A DNA stretch of 58,515 nucleotides from a candidate division KSB1 bacterium (GTDB lineage: Bacteria; Zhuqueibacterota; JdFR-76; DREG01): contig JADFJB010000011.1 in assembly GCA_022566355.1 (NCBI GenBank), positions 1 through 58,515 on the forward strand. The letters are read 5' to 3'. A program made the translations under genes and the position numbers. A model generated the notes under the pieces. The model ran no database searches and was not told the DNA's origin. It saw nothing but the letters and a program-made list of their open reading frames with translations. Within the stretch, counting starts at the first letter, position 1, and each line of letters starts with the position of its first letter. This document shows positions 27,643 through 35,752 of the stretch, one piece after another.

Positions 27643-27930
27643 TTATTCTAATAATGCTTTTACAATCTCTTCCCACTCTTCATCGAGGGATAATTTTGAC
27701 ACTGGCTTACCAGCTCGTGAATACCAGTACGATGCGTTCCCAATGTCCTCTTCTTTGCGGTGCAAATAAGCATGCACCCAGGATCCATCTCTGCTTGATT
27801 CTTGTTGAGCTAGATTGTGAGCTTGTTCCCAATTTCCTTTTGCGTCTTGCCATAATGCCTGAATCAATAAAGTCAACCCTTTAGGTGGATCGCTGTCTGT
27901 AAGTGATTCTCTGAATATATTGAATGTCAT
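27643..27930 (-). CDS. Small conserved hypothetical protein
   Basis: A 95-residue soluble protein. The core KGLTLLIQALWQDAKGNWEQAHNLAQQ, then WVHAYLHRKEEDIGNASYWYSRAG, is a pattern I associate with a widespread family of short uncharacterised proteins in Proteobacteria and Bacteroidetes. Function unknown. ATG start at 27930. Same strand as the next gene, about 90 bases away, but no shared function is evident. Confidence 0.7.
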   Translation of the reverse strand: MTFNIFRESLTDSDPPKGLTLLIQALWQDAKGNWEQAHNLAQQESSRDGSWVHAYLHRKEEDIGNASYWYSRAGKPVSKLSLDEEWEEIVKALLE

Positions 27931-28017
27931 ATAAGTTTCTCTATTTGTCCGGATATTGATATAAGATCCTTGAAGGAATTTTAGTCACTCACCCGGATGG
28001 GTATTCCGTATACGATT

Positions 28018-28395
28018 TTAATGGCTTTTCGAGCGGTGCGCCATGATAGCTACTTCTAATAATTCTAACAACCCAGGATTTTTTAGATCATTCTCCTTTG
28101 TTATTTTTACATGACGATGGCGCTTTCCCGTACCTTCTAATAACTTATGCGGATCGGGAAGAAAAACGCCATCAAAAAAGCCCAGATTCACATGCGACTT
28201 ATAAAGCATAAGCACACAAATTGTATCAGCCATTTTGGTTCCGTAGCCATAACCGATTAGCTTTGAACCGACATCAATTGGCTCAATTGAATTTGGAAGC
28301 CTATTCAGCAGGAATTCTCTTGTTTTCCTGGCTAACTCTTGTACTTCAGAACTAAATATGCCTAAAAGAGAATTTAAGTCATTGCTCATATTCAT
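28018..28395 (-). CDS. DUF1801-type small protein
   Basis: A 125-residue protein of the YdhG/DUF1801 type: ELARKTREFLLNRLPNSIEPID, then IGYGYG and VLMLYKSHVNLGFFDGVFLPDP, and HRHVKI near the end. Family proteins are related to iron-chaperone-like frataxin folds, but the function is unsettled. ATG at 28395. No partner gene is obvious. Confidence 0.7.
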   Translation of the reverse strand: MNMSNDLNSLLGIFSSEVQELARKTREFLLNRLPNSIEPIDVGSKLIGYGYGTKMADTICVLMLYKSHVNLGFFDGVFLPDPHKLLEGTGKRHRHVKITKENDLKNPGLLELLEVAIMAHRSKSH

Positions 28396-28451
28396 TATTG
28401 ATCATTGGAATTGTTTTTTTGAAATTGGTGGTTTGGTTATTATACGATTTA

Positions 28452-30083
28452 TTAATATTTCCAACTCTGTGTTTTTGTTCCGGGTGGCGCATTTTTTGTA
28501 ATATGATCAGCCATAAGCCTCAACAAAGTTGTAGTCGAATACGGCCGCCAGCCATGTCCACCACGCGCACCGTAGGTAAACGATCCTGCATAATATGGAT
28601 TCCGGGTGCTTTCCAAAAAATCCTCCATATGATAGACGCCAATGTTCAAATAGTAATTGTCCATATGACCGCAAATCACATTTAATTTTCCAACTAAATT
28701 GTGGCCAATTTGCTGCCAATTCTTTTCTAGATAATAGCGTAGATCATAGTTTTCTTTCCAATACTCTGCAACAGAAGAATCAATCTCTCCCGTACTTTTG
28801 TTGAACAAAGGCTTAAAATAGCCATTCTTACCAACCGGACCAAAAACAGCACTCCATATATCCAATTGTTGGCCGGATCTTCCTATAGTGCCATTGACCA
28901 ATTCCATGGTATTGCGTTGTTTGGAGGTTAATCTTACTTCGCCGTTTCGGTGATCCCGGGTATTTGCTATGGGTACTTTATACCAATCATGTTCTTTATA
29001 AAAGGCATTTTTATCTTTGTAAATATTGATTCCTTCCACGTTTCTGAAGTCCAGTGGGTCAGGTGCAAAGGCCCAGGAACCCCCGTAAAAATCAGAATAA
29101 AATACTTGCAATGCAAAAGCCTCCCACCCTCCTGTTGATCCACCGGTCAAAACCCGTCCATAGCTTTCCGAAATCATCCTGAACTTCTCCTCGAGCAACG
29201 GGATGAGCTTCTGATGTATGGCATCGCCATAGGGGCCATTGTTTACCGAATTGACTGCATAAGAATCATCAAAATAAGGGGTTGGATGTTGTATAGTCAC
29301 TGCAATAAAGCGTGGAAAATTCTCAGATTTCCAATCGGCTGTAAATGTGCTGTCTCTGTTAAACCGAAGGGGTGGTCGCAAAGAGAAATGGCCCTGATGA
29401 TATATCGTCGGATAGTTAACATTGGGATGTTCCTTGTATCCCCTGGGCAATAAAACTGTGGCGCCGATATAAATGGGCTGTCCCCAAAACTCAGTTAATT
29501 GCTCACTTTTTATTTTGACTCGCTTGATCCAATCTGTATCGGCGGCTACTTTAATGGGCGGAATTATTTTATCAACAATAAATTGAATCGTTTTCTTCTT
29601 AGAATGGTTGAGTCTTAACTTCTGCACATTGCTATAGACATTACCAGGTGAACGGCGCCAATTCTGTCCTTCCCATTGATCATTGTGCATCCAAATTGTG
29701 TGTCCATCCGATCGTTTGAATTCAGTATATTTGTTAAGAACAGCTTGCACGAAAAATTCTTCTTCTGGTAATTCAGTTAAACTGGCAGCTGGATAGCCCA
29801 AAATTTCCGCATCAAATAAAATTGCTTCACCGGGTTTTAGATTGACAAAATCGATGCCAAAGAATTGTACACCGTACCTTCTCACCTGCAGTCGAGGTTC
29901 GATTTGATCGTTGTGAGCGAAAGCCAGAAACATCCTACCGGTTAACGGCTCCGAACTGACTGATTCTGGGAACGAAACTTCAAAAGTTTGTTTTGAAGCA
30001 GAAGATTGCCTGGCGAAAAGATTAAGAAGTGGATAGAAAACTATAATGAACAAAATCAGGATATTAAAACTTCGCTTTATCAT
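28452..30083 (-). CDS. Exported esterase-like alpha/beta hydrolase
   Basis: A 543-residue protein with a signal peptide (MIKRSFNILILFIIVFYPLLNLFA). The C-terminal two thirds look like an enterochelin-esterase/feruloyl-esterase-type alpha/beta hydrolase: YIGATVLLPRGYKEHPNVNYPTIYHQGH, then nucleophile Ser in TGGSTGGWEAF (GxSxG form), and later GHMDNYYLNIGVYHMEDFL, followed by ARGGHGWRPY, where His is a candidate for the catalytic triad. The N-terminal third is beta-rich and has no motif I recognise. Substrate unknown. It heads a run of exported hydrolases on the same strand (M20 and M28 follow upstream in coordinates 30139-33245). Confidence 0.75.
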   Translation of the reverse strand: MIKRSFNILILFIIVFYPLLNLFARQSSASKQTFEVSFPESVSSEPLTGRMFLAFAHNDQIEPRLQVRRYGVQFFGIDFVNLKPGEAILFDAEILGYPAASLTELPEEEFFVQAVLNKYTEFKRSDGHTIWMHNDQWEGQNWRRSPGNVYSNVQKLRLNHSKKKTIQFIVDKIIPPIKVAADTDWIKRVKIKSEQLTEFWGQPIYIGATVLLPRGYKEHPNVNYPTIYHQGHFSLRPPLRFNRDSTFTADWKSENFPRFIAVTIQHPTPYFDDSYAVNSVNNGPYGDAIHQKLIPLLEEKFRMISESYGRVLTGGSTGGWEAFALQVFYSDFYGGSWAFAPDPLDFRNVEGINIYKDKNAFYKEHDWYKVPIANTRDHRNGEVRLTSKQRNTMELVNGTIGRSGQQLDIWSAVFGPVGKNGYFKPLFNKSTGEIDSSVAEYWKENYDLRYYLEKNWQQIGHNLVGKLNVICGHMDNYYLNIGVYHMEDFLESTRNPYYAGSFTYGARGGHGWRPYSTTTLLRLMADHITKNAPPGTKTQSWKY

Positions 30084-30138
30084 AAGAATTGACCTCTTTT
30101 AAGTTTATGGTTTAGTCAAACCGAAAAGCTTACATTTG

Positions 30139-31593
30139 TCATTGTTTCGGTGGATTTCGGTAATCCAATGGAGGCTTTTGGCCTGGTTCAAGAAGTGCAT
30201 TATATTCCTGGCCTTTTCGGCGTTCTTGCAATTCTTTCTTTGCGTCCTTCAAGGTATTTGGCTCGTTGAATAAATCCCATGCAGTAGCCGCTAACGCTTT
30301 GGCAGCCAGTAACATTCCCTTTTTACCTATACTCATTCCACCGCACGCAACTGCCTGCCATGAGTGCGCTGGTGTCCCGGGCACCCAGGTTGCTGTTCGT
30401 AATCCGCTGGTCGGGACAACCCAGGAAACATCACCCACATCTGTTGATCCTTTAGTGATTTTACCACTGTTATCATATACCTCAGAAATAATGTTAAGTG
30501 GTTTTACCTTGGGAAGGCTCTCCTGGAGCTTTTTTGCGAATATCATTTCTTCCTCGTTGTAATTCAAATTTGTCAATTCACGAAGATTGCGTAAAGTGAC
30601 TTTAGCCAGGACATCATTTGGTAAAATGTTATGGGTTCCTCCTAAATACTTTACTTTCAGATTGGTTTCTGTTGCCAACGCTCCTGCCTGGGCGCATTTC
30701 AACAACCTTTGGTATAATGTCTTAACTATTCCTGGTTCCGGATGTCTAACATAATAAAAGACCTCAGCAAAATTCGGCACTACATTTGGCGCACCACCAC
30801 CAGCTGTAATAACATGGTGGATGCGAGTAAAATCTGGCGTATGCTCACGCAATAATTGTGCAGCATGATTGGTAAGTTCAACTGCATCTAACGCCGAACG
30901 GCCTTGTTCCGGAGCGCCTGCTGCGTGGGCACTGGTTCCACGGAATTGAAATTTAACTGCAATGCGAGCTAGGCAGGTTGGATCACCAGCCGCATTTGAA
31001 TCGCCTGGATGCCAGTGAAGGACAGCATCACAATCATTAAAAAATCCGGCTCTGGTAATGAATGTTTTTGCAGAACCGCCTTCCTCGGCTGGGGTTCCAT
31101 AAAACCGAATTGTTCCTTTTAAAGTGCCAGATTTTATTTGCTCTGCGATTGTTATAGCTGCCGCTGAAGATGCCACGCCAAACATGTGATGACCACAGCC
31201 ATGACCATTGCCATTAGTCCCACCTCTGATCCTTTTTTCTGGAAGAGCTTCTTGCGCCAAACCGGGAAGCGCATCAAATTCACCAAGAATTCCAATGATC
31301 GGTTTTCCTGATCCATAAGTAGCCATAAAAGCAGTAGGAATTTCTGCAATCCCTCTTTCGATCGTGAAGCCGGCTTTCTCCAAATTCTCAGCTAAGAGTG
31401 CTGATGATTTTTTCTCCTGGTAACCGGGTTCAGCCCATTGCCAGATTTGATAGGCAATTTGCCAATGGTGATCTGCCTTTTGATCGATAGAATTGATCAT
31501 CTTAACCTTGTTGTTATTATTAGTTGCAGCAATAGTGAAGATTGCTACAAAAATGAATAAGATTAAACCAGCTAAAGATCGAATTAAAAACAT
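30139..31593 (-). CDS. Exported M20-family amidohydrolase/peptidase
   Basis: M20D-type metal hydrolase: GILGEFDALPGL, metal ligands in GNGHGCGHHM, GTPAEEGGSAKTF, HWHPGDSN, the dimerisation domain with GTSAHAAGAPEQGRSALDA, and PGTPAHSWQAVA at the end. Such enzymes split N-acyl amino acids or aminobenzoyl-glutamate and are usually cytoplasmic. Here the start at 31593 (GGGAGGG ribosome site) puts a signal peptide in front (MFLIRSLAGLILFIFVAIFTIA), so the enzyme is exported. The frame can be read 43 codons further upstream (31722), but that part is a poor N-terminus and would bury the signal. It is 55 bases upstream of the esterase gene, likely in one operon. Confidence 0.88.
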   Translation of the reverse strand: MFLIRSLAGLILFIFVAIFTIAATNNNNKVKMINSIDQKADHHWQIAYQIWQWAEPGYQEKKSSALLAENLEKAGFTIERGIAEIPTAFMATYGSGKPIIGILGEFDALPGLAQEALPEKRIRGGTNGNGHGCGHHMFGVASSAAAITIAEQIKSGTLKGTIRFYGTPAEEGGSAKTFITRAGFFNDCDAVLHWHPGDSNAAGDPTCLARIAVKFQFRGTSAHAAGAPEQGRSALDAVELTNHAAQLLREHTPDFTRIHHVITAGGGAPNVVPNFAEVFYYVRHPEPGIVKTLYQRLLKCAQAGALATETNLKVKYLGGTHNILPNDVLAKVTLRNLRELTNLNYNEEEMIFAKKLQESLPKVKPLNIISEVYDNSGKITKGSTDVGDVSWVVPTSGLRTATWVPGTPAHSWQAVACGGMSIGKKGMLLAAKALAATAWDLFNEPNTLKDAKKELQERRKGQEYNALLEPGQKPPLDYRNPPKQ

Positions 31594-31841
31594 TCTACCC
31601 TCCCGGAGTTTTTTCTCGTTGAATTTCTTAAAAATCGTTGTGTATGATAAGGACAAATGTATGTAATGATAAAGAATTTTAATATTCTTATACTTTTGAT
31701 CATTTTTATAACTACTTATCATAAATCATATTTTTGAAATAATTAAAAAGCCGGTTTTAGGTTATTACGTAAATGCAGACAGAATTCACTTATTGTAAAT
31801 TGATTGTTACAAAGCTTTCCAAATAACCATAATCAATACTA

Positions 31842-33245
31842 CTATCGTCTCCGTCTTGGTATTCGACCCGATGGAAAAACGACGACGCTTTCATTTCCAT
31901 CCACCCCTACCGAGGCGACGCCGAATATATAATTGTCAATGACGATTCCTTCTAATGTGTGCAAAGTATCTGTCCCGACATAACGGGAATGCTCCCATTG
32001 GGGTGAGGTCGTCCATCTCCAATAAACCTTATATCCTGCCAGGTTTGGATCGTCTACTGGCTGCCAGGATAAAGTCGTCGAAGGCCTTACAGCGCCGCCG
32101 ATTTTGACATTTTTTGGCTGTGGTGGAGCCCAAGCCAATCCGGCCAATGTAATTGCATTGACAGCTGTCAGTTTCGCTGCATATTCAAAATTCACACCCT
32201 CGATGACATCTCCATAATGAATACCATTCTCCGTACGAATATCTTGATGTTGGCGAGTATAGTTTTCGTGGGTCTCCATAATACGGACTCCGGCAAAACC
32301 TTCATCATTGAACGGCCTGTGATGTCCGCCGCGGCCAAACCGATCCAAACGATAGATCATGATCGCATCCAAATTTGGAATGTACATATCCGTCATTTTG
32401 TGAACGTAACGTGCTAACTGACGGGACACTCCGTCGATTTCTCCGCCAGATGTACGACGCCGGCGTCTCTGGTCTTCGGTTTCCGTCACAGGAGTTGGCT
32501 CGGAAAAAACCCGGAAAGTATTGTTTTCGATGACGCCATCTACGCCTTCGATATTGCCGATCATATCGTTGTTCAGAATGCCGACGATATTCCATCCTTC
32601 TTCTTTGGCAACTTTAGCCATATGCTTCCCGCCCCAAAGACCTTGTTCTTCACCGGAAAGTCCGGAATAAACAATACTGCTGCCAAATTTATATTGGGTC
32701 AACAACCTGGCTGCTTCAATGGTTCCGGCCATACCCGAAGCATTGTCGTTGGCTCCGGGCGCATCCGTTTCTCCGTCCGAGCCTCGAGATGCCCGGGAAT
32801 CGATATCACCGGACATGATCACATAGCGATTGGGATGGATGGTCCCTCGCTGTATGGCAATAACATTAACTACCCAGGTATCCTGGGGAATCCTTCGGCT
32901 TTTTTCAACCAGGCTTCTTTGGAAATTAACTTCCAGACACCCACCACAAGCTGCGGAAATCTTGTCAAATTCTGACTTGATCCACCGTCTTGCAGCGCCA
33001 ATACCGCGGGTTTGCGAAACAGTGTCCGAAAAGGTATTTCTCGTTCCAAAATTTGCTAGTTTTGTGATATCCTTTTCCAATCTCTCCGATGAAGAGGCTT
33101 TGATGATATCATACATTCGAAGATCAACTGACGGAGGGGGGGGTGCGGGTGCGGTTTCTTGTGCAATTACAGGAAGAGTGACGCAAAATAACACAAGAAT
33201 CAAAAATCCATTAAAACGACTAAAACCATAAAATCCATCTCTCAT
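31842..33245 (-). CDS. Exported M28-family metallopeptidase with C-terminal fibronectin-III-like domain
   Basis: A 467-residue protein with a signal peptide ending near VIAQ (about residue 29). The M28 core shows SGDIDSR (residues 145-151), GANDNASG, SGEEQGLWGG, NNDMIGNIEG and a final HHRPFNDEGFAGVRIME. The family's usual first ligand is His in GHxD; here that position is Asp147, with Asp149 next. After the peptidase domain, about residues 370-467 look like a fibronectin type III fold (LSWQPVDDPNLAGYKVYWRW). The enzyme probably removes amino acids or cuts peptides outside the cell. ATG at 33245. First gene of the exported hydrolase run. Confidence 0.9.
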   Translation of the reverse strand: MRDGFYGFSRFNGFLILVLFCVTLPVIAQETAPAPPPPSVDLRMYDIIKASSSERLEKDITKLANFGTRNTFSDTVSQTRGIGAARRWIKSEFDKISAACGGCLEVNFQRSLVEKSRRIPQDTWVVNVIAIQRGTIHPNRYVIMSGDIDSRASRGSDGETDAPGANDNASGMAGTIEAARLLTQYKFGSSIVYSGLSGEEQGLWGGKHMAKVAKEEGWNIVGILNNDMIGNIEGVDGVIENNTFRVFSEPTPVTETEDQRRRRRTSGGEIDGVSRQLARYVHKMTDMYIPNLDAIMIYRLDRFGRGGHHRPFNDEGFAGVRIMETHENYTRQHQDIRTENGIHYGDVIEGVNFEYAAKLTAVNAITLAGLAWAPPQPKNVKIGGAVRPSTTLSWQPVDDPNLAGYKVYWRWTTSPQWEHSRYVGTDTLHTLEGIVIDNYIFGVASVGVDGNESVVVFPSGRIPRRRR

Positions 33246-33495
33246 AGTAAACTCCTTTTATTAATATGATTGTTTATGGATTATCTAACACTGCATAACT
33301 CAAACATACAAATTTGTTCTTGTAAGGTCAAGGAAGAATTTTTTTTGTTCAATTATTAAAATTATTGGAATTTTGCAGTGCAACCTGTATCAAAATATTC
33401 AAGAGATTAACGTCGATCTTCCCCCGTCTCGCGTCTGACGATTCATATTTTATATCACTTTGTGCCCGTGTGATTTTGCCCCCTCTGTTAATCTG

Positions 33496-33922
33496 TCATT
33501 TAGAAATTAGTTTATTATTTCTATATAATAAAAGACTATTCTGCTGTTTAATGGTCAGTAAGTTTTTTATACGTATAGCCAAAACCAAATGAGTTTGTTT
33601 GATATTCCGCTCTAATCCTAATATTTTTTCCAGCTTTTCTAATGCTTCCTTTTCTTCTATTTTATTTTTTCCCAATAAATTCACGAAAATTTCCATTTCA
33701 TTCTGAAGATCCCATTCATAATCCGTAAATTTTGATTGCGCCAATTGAATTTCTTTTTTGATTGCTGTACGCTGTTCTTCGGTCAGTTTGATTGCTTGTT
33801 GATATTTCATCACTAGTTCCGGTGCAAACAGGTGTTCCTCAACCGGGTCTCGTTCAAATTCTTGCCCGAATGCCGAACTTGTTCATCAGCATCACAAAAC
33901 CAAACAAAATAAGTTTCCACAT
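33496..33922 (-). pseudogene. CpxP/CnrX-like periplasmic protein, frameshifted in its signal peptide
   Basis: A short periplasmic helix-rich protein of the Spy/CpxP/CnrX type. From about residue 35 the frame reads EEHLFAPELVMKYQQAIKLTEEQRTAIKKEIQLAQ, typical of the metal-sensor branch. The ATG at 33922 has a perfect AGGAGG site at 33928-33933 and begins a signal peptide (MWKLILFGFVMLM), but the frame then runs to a TGA. Removing one A would give ...MLMTSSAFGQEFERDP, with a good signal-peptidase site. The frame of the mature part is open to 33496. So there is one frameshift, near 33885. If real, the sensor is lost. It is directly downstream of the single-pass membrane protein gene. Confidence 0.75.
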
Positions 33923-33944
33923 GACTACCTCCTGAATTCTTAAA

Positions 33945-34391
33945 TTAAAGATTAAAATGATTATTATTTTTTCTTGATTTTTTATAACTGGGCAAGTTGA
34001 TGATCTCTTCAACTTTATTTATATTAGCCAGGGATGCAGTTGGCGATGACCAATTGGATATAAATACTTCTGGACGTTCCAAAGTTCGTGGCTGTAGTTC
34101 TGTCGGAGAGCGAAGTAATGCCTTGGTTGGAGAACGCCATCGTGAAAGTGCTTTCTCTTCTGATGATTTTTCGTTGTTCACAATAAACAACGAACCCAGA
34201 ATGGATAAAATAAGAATGGCTGCTAATGCAAATCGTCTATTGGAAAAAGAAGCATTCCTGGTTGTTCCATTCTGTAAAGAATCATGCAGAAAATTGTCAA
34301 AGGGGGGTGTTTGATTTATATCCTGTTGTTTCAGTCTTACAAAAAATTGTTTTAAACTACTAATTTGACAAATAAAGGTTTGTAGAGTCAT
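33945..34391 (-). CDS. Single-pass membrane protein, candidate anti-sigma factor
   Basis: A 148-residue protein with about 50 residues inside, one membrane helix (FALAAILILSILGSLFIV) and a Ser/Arg/Pro-rich tail outside. That topology fits anti-sigma proteins of the CnrY type, as does its position 10 bases from, and divergent to, an ECF sigma gene, and 22 bases ahead of the CnrX-like gene. There is no zinc-finger HxxxCxxC signature of the common anti-sigma domain, so the call rests on position and topology. ATG at 34391. Confidence 0.55.
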   Translation of the reverse strand: MTLQTFICQISSLKQFFVRLKQQDINQTPPFDNFLHDSLQNGTTRNASFSNRRFALAAILILSILGSLFIVNNEKSSEEKALSRWRSPTKALLRSPTELQPRTLERPEVFISNWSSPTASLANINKVEEIINLPSYKKSRKNNNHFNL

Positions 34392-34401
34392 TGGGCTATG
34401 A

Positions 34402-34932
34402 ATGAATGATTCAAAATTAAGGAAAGAATTGGAACAGCTTCATCAACAAAGTTATGGTTGGGCATTAACTTGCTGTTACCAAAACTCCAATGAAGCTCAA
34501 GATGTTTTGCAAACAGTTTACTTAAATATTCTAGTCGGAAAGGCAAAATTTAAAGAATTTTCAACCTTCAAAACTTGGTTGTTTGCGGTTATAAAAAAAA
34601 CAGCTGTAAACCATCATCGCAAAAGGAAAGTACGAAATTTACTAAATATTCAATTTCAGCAAAAGAAAATTGGTAGGCATGTTGAACAGGAGATAGAAGA
34701 GAAGATTGATAGATATCAATTAAAATTGTATTTGCACAACCTACTCAACCAATTACCCCTAAGGCAACAAGAGGTTTTACAGATGGTGTTTTATCACGAT
34801 TTGACAATTAAAGAAGCAGCGACAATTATGAGTGTTTCAATCGGTTCAGCCCGTATTCATTACGAGAGGGGTAAGAAGAAATTAGGTGCGTTATTAAAAA
34901 AATCACAGGTGTTTTATGAAATCAAATCATGA
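34402..34932 (+). CDS. ECF-type RNA polymerase sigma factor
   Basis: A 176-residue sigma factor of the extracytoplasmic function group. Region 2 shows NEAQDVLQTVYLNIL and FSTFKTWLFAVIKKTAVNHHRKRK. Region 4 shows LPLRQQEVLQMVFYHDLTIKEAATIMSVSIGSARIHYERGKKKL, the helix-turn-helix for the -35 element. ATG at 34402. The neighbour on the other strand, 10 bases away, is a membrane protein of anti-sigma topology, followed by a periplasmic sensor-like protein. A CnrYXH-like cell-envelope stress or metal signalling module is a reasonable inference. Confidence 0.92.
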   Translation: MNDSKLRKELEQLHQQSYGWALTCCYQNSNEAQDVLQTVYLNILVGKAKFKEFSTFKTWLFAVIKKTAVNHHRKRKVRNLLNIQFQQKKIGRHVEQEIEEKIDRYQLKLYLHNLLNQLPLRQQEVLQMVFYHDLTIKEAATIMSVSIGSARIHYERGKKKLGALLKKSQVFYEIKS

Positions 34933-35320
34933 AAGCAAACAGCTTAATGGGTAAAAATATATGACAAGTTCTCGATATCCTCCCATGATGATTGTCGATG
35001 TAATTAATGAGTGCATCAATATGGTGCCAACAAGTAGTGACACCAAATGCGATCTGATAACAACATTTCGTCGGGTATTGTGTAATGTTAGCTTCTCATC
35101 CAAGCAATCCACTTTTAAGAAAATAGTTACTATTAAAATGCAATTGAATGCAAACGAAGCAAGCTTCCTAATACTACGCAGTTTTTCATAAAATACAATT
35201 AATATGATGAATTCACGACACCATACAATGTTTATACTTGAACTATTGTACATCTCAATCAACATAAGTGAATTCACAAAAATAGAAAAAGTTTATGGAG
35301 AAGTAATTTTTGTGGTTAAT
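34933..35320. other. Noncoding or eroded region after the sigma factor gene
   Basis: No gene I can support. Open frames exist on both strands (plus strand from 34961, minus strand from 35277), but neither shows a family signature or the composition of a real protein. The minus-strand one is rich in Ile/Val/Leu with no ordered domain and may include eroded parts of the histidine kinase that starts just right of it. Confidence 0.35.
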
Positions 35321-35640
35321 TTAATCATAATTAACCACATGTGAACCTTGGTTAACATCCCCCGATCGATACTTTGGAGGGCTTAATTCAAATTCGAATA
35401 TAAAATTCCGTGTATCATTTATTGCTTTCTGAATTTGATCCTGCAGATTATCAATGGTTGAGTAATGTCTTGTACCAACGTTTGTTATGCAATTCTCCTG
35501 GTTAAATTTTAGACAAAGCAAGCGTTTGACTGATCTGGTCATGTAGATCTTTAGCAATTTTTAGGATTGGAGAAATTATTAAAGCAGCTAATGATATGAT
35601 TTGAGATCTGATAAAATTAAAAGACAGCAAATTGTCAAGT
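35321..35640 (-). pseudogene. Remnant of a NarL-system histidine kinase (HisKA_3 domain)
   Basis: Minus-strand reading from about 35575 gives IAKDLHDQISQTLALSKI, the H-box of the two-component kinases that pair with NarL/FixJ-type regulators (the phospho-acceptor His is in DLHDQ). A TAA follows within the same helix. In another frame the helix goes on as STIDNLQDQIQKAINDTRNFIFEFELSPP, the second helix of that dimerisation domain, where ELSPP is highly typical. No ATPase domain or regulator is readable. So the gene is broken by at least one frameshift and one stop. Confidence 0.7.
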
Positions 35641-35752
35641 AATACGCAGGATCAAACAACATAAATCAATTTCAAATTTATTGCTTAATTTATTTTGTTT
35701 TTTGCCGAAGAAAAACATAGAAACAGGAAGAATTTGGAGTTAGGTGAGGATT

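Noticed and set aside
31594-31722. N-terminal extension of the M20 gene
   Set aside because: The extra 43 codons are Lys/Tyr/Ile-rich, come before a strong ribosome site and would block the signal peptide.
34961-35191. 76-codon plus-strand frame after the sigma factor gene
   Set aside because: No ribosome site, no homology pattern, and it overlaps another unsupported frame on the other strand.
34927-35277. 116-codon minus-strand frame next to the kinase ruin
   Set aside because: Hydrophobic but without ordered helices or a recognisable family; might be eroded kinase sequence but cannot be shown.
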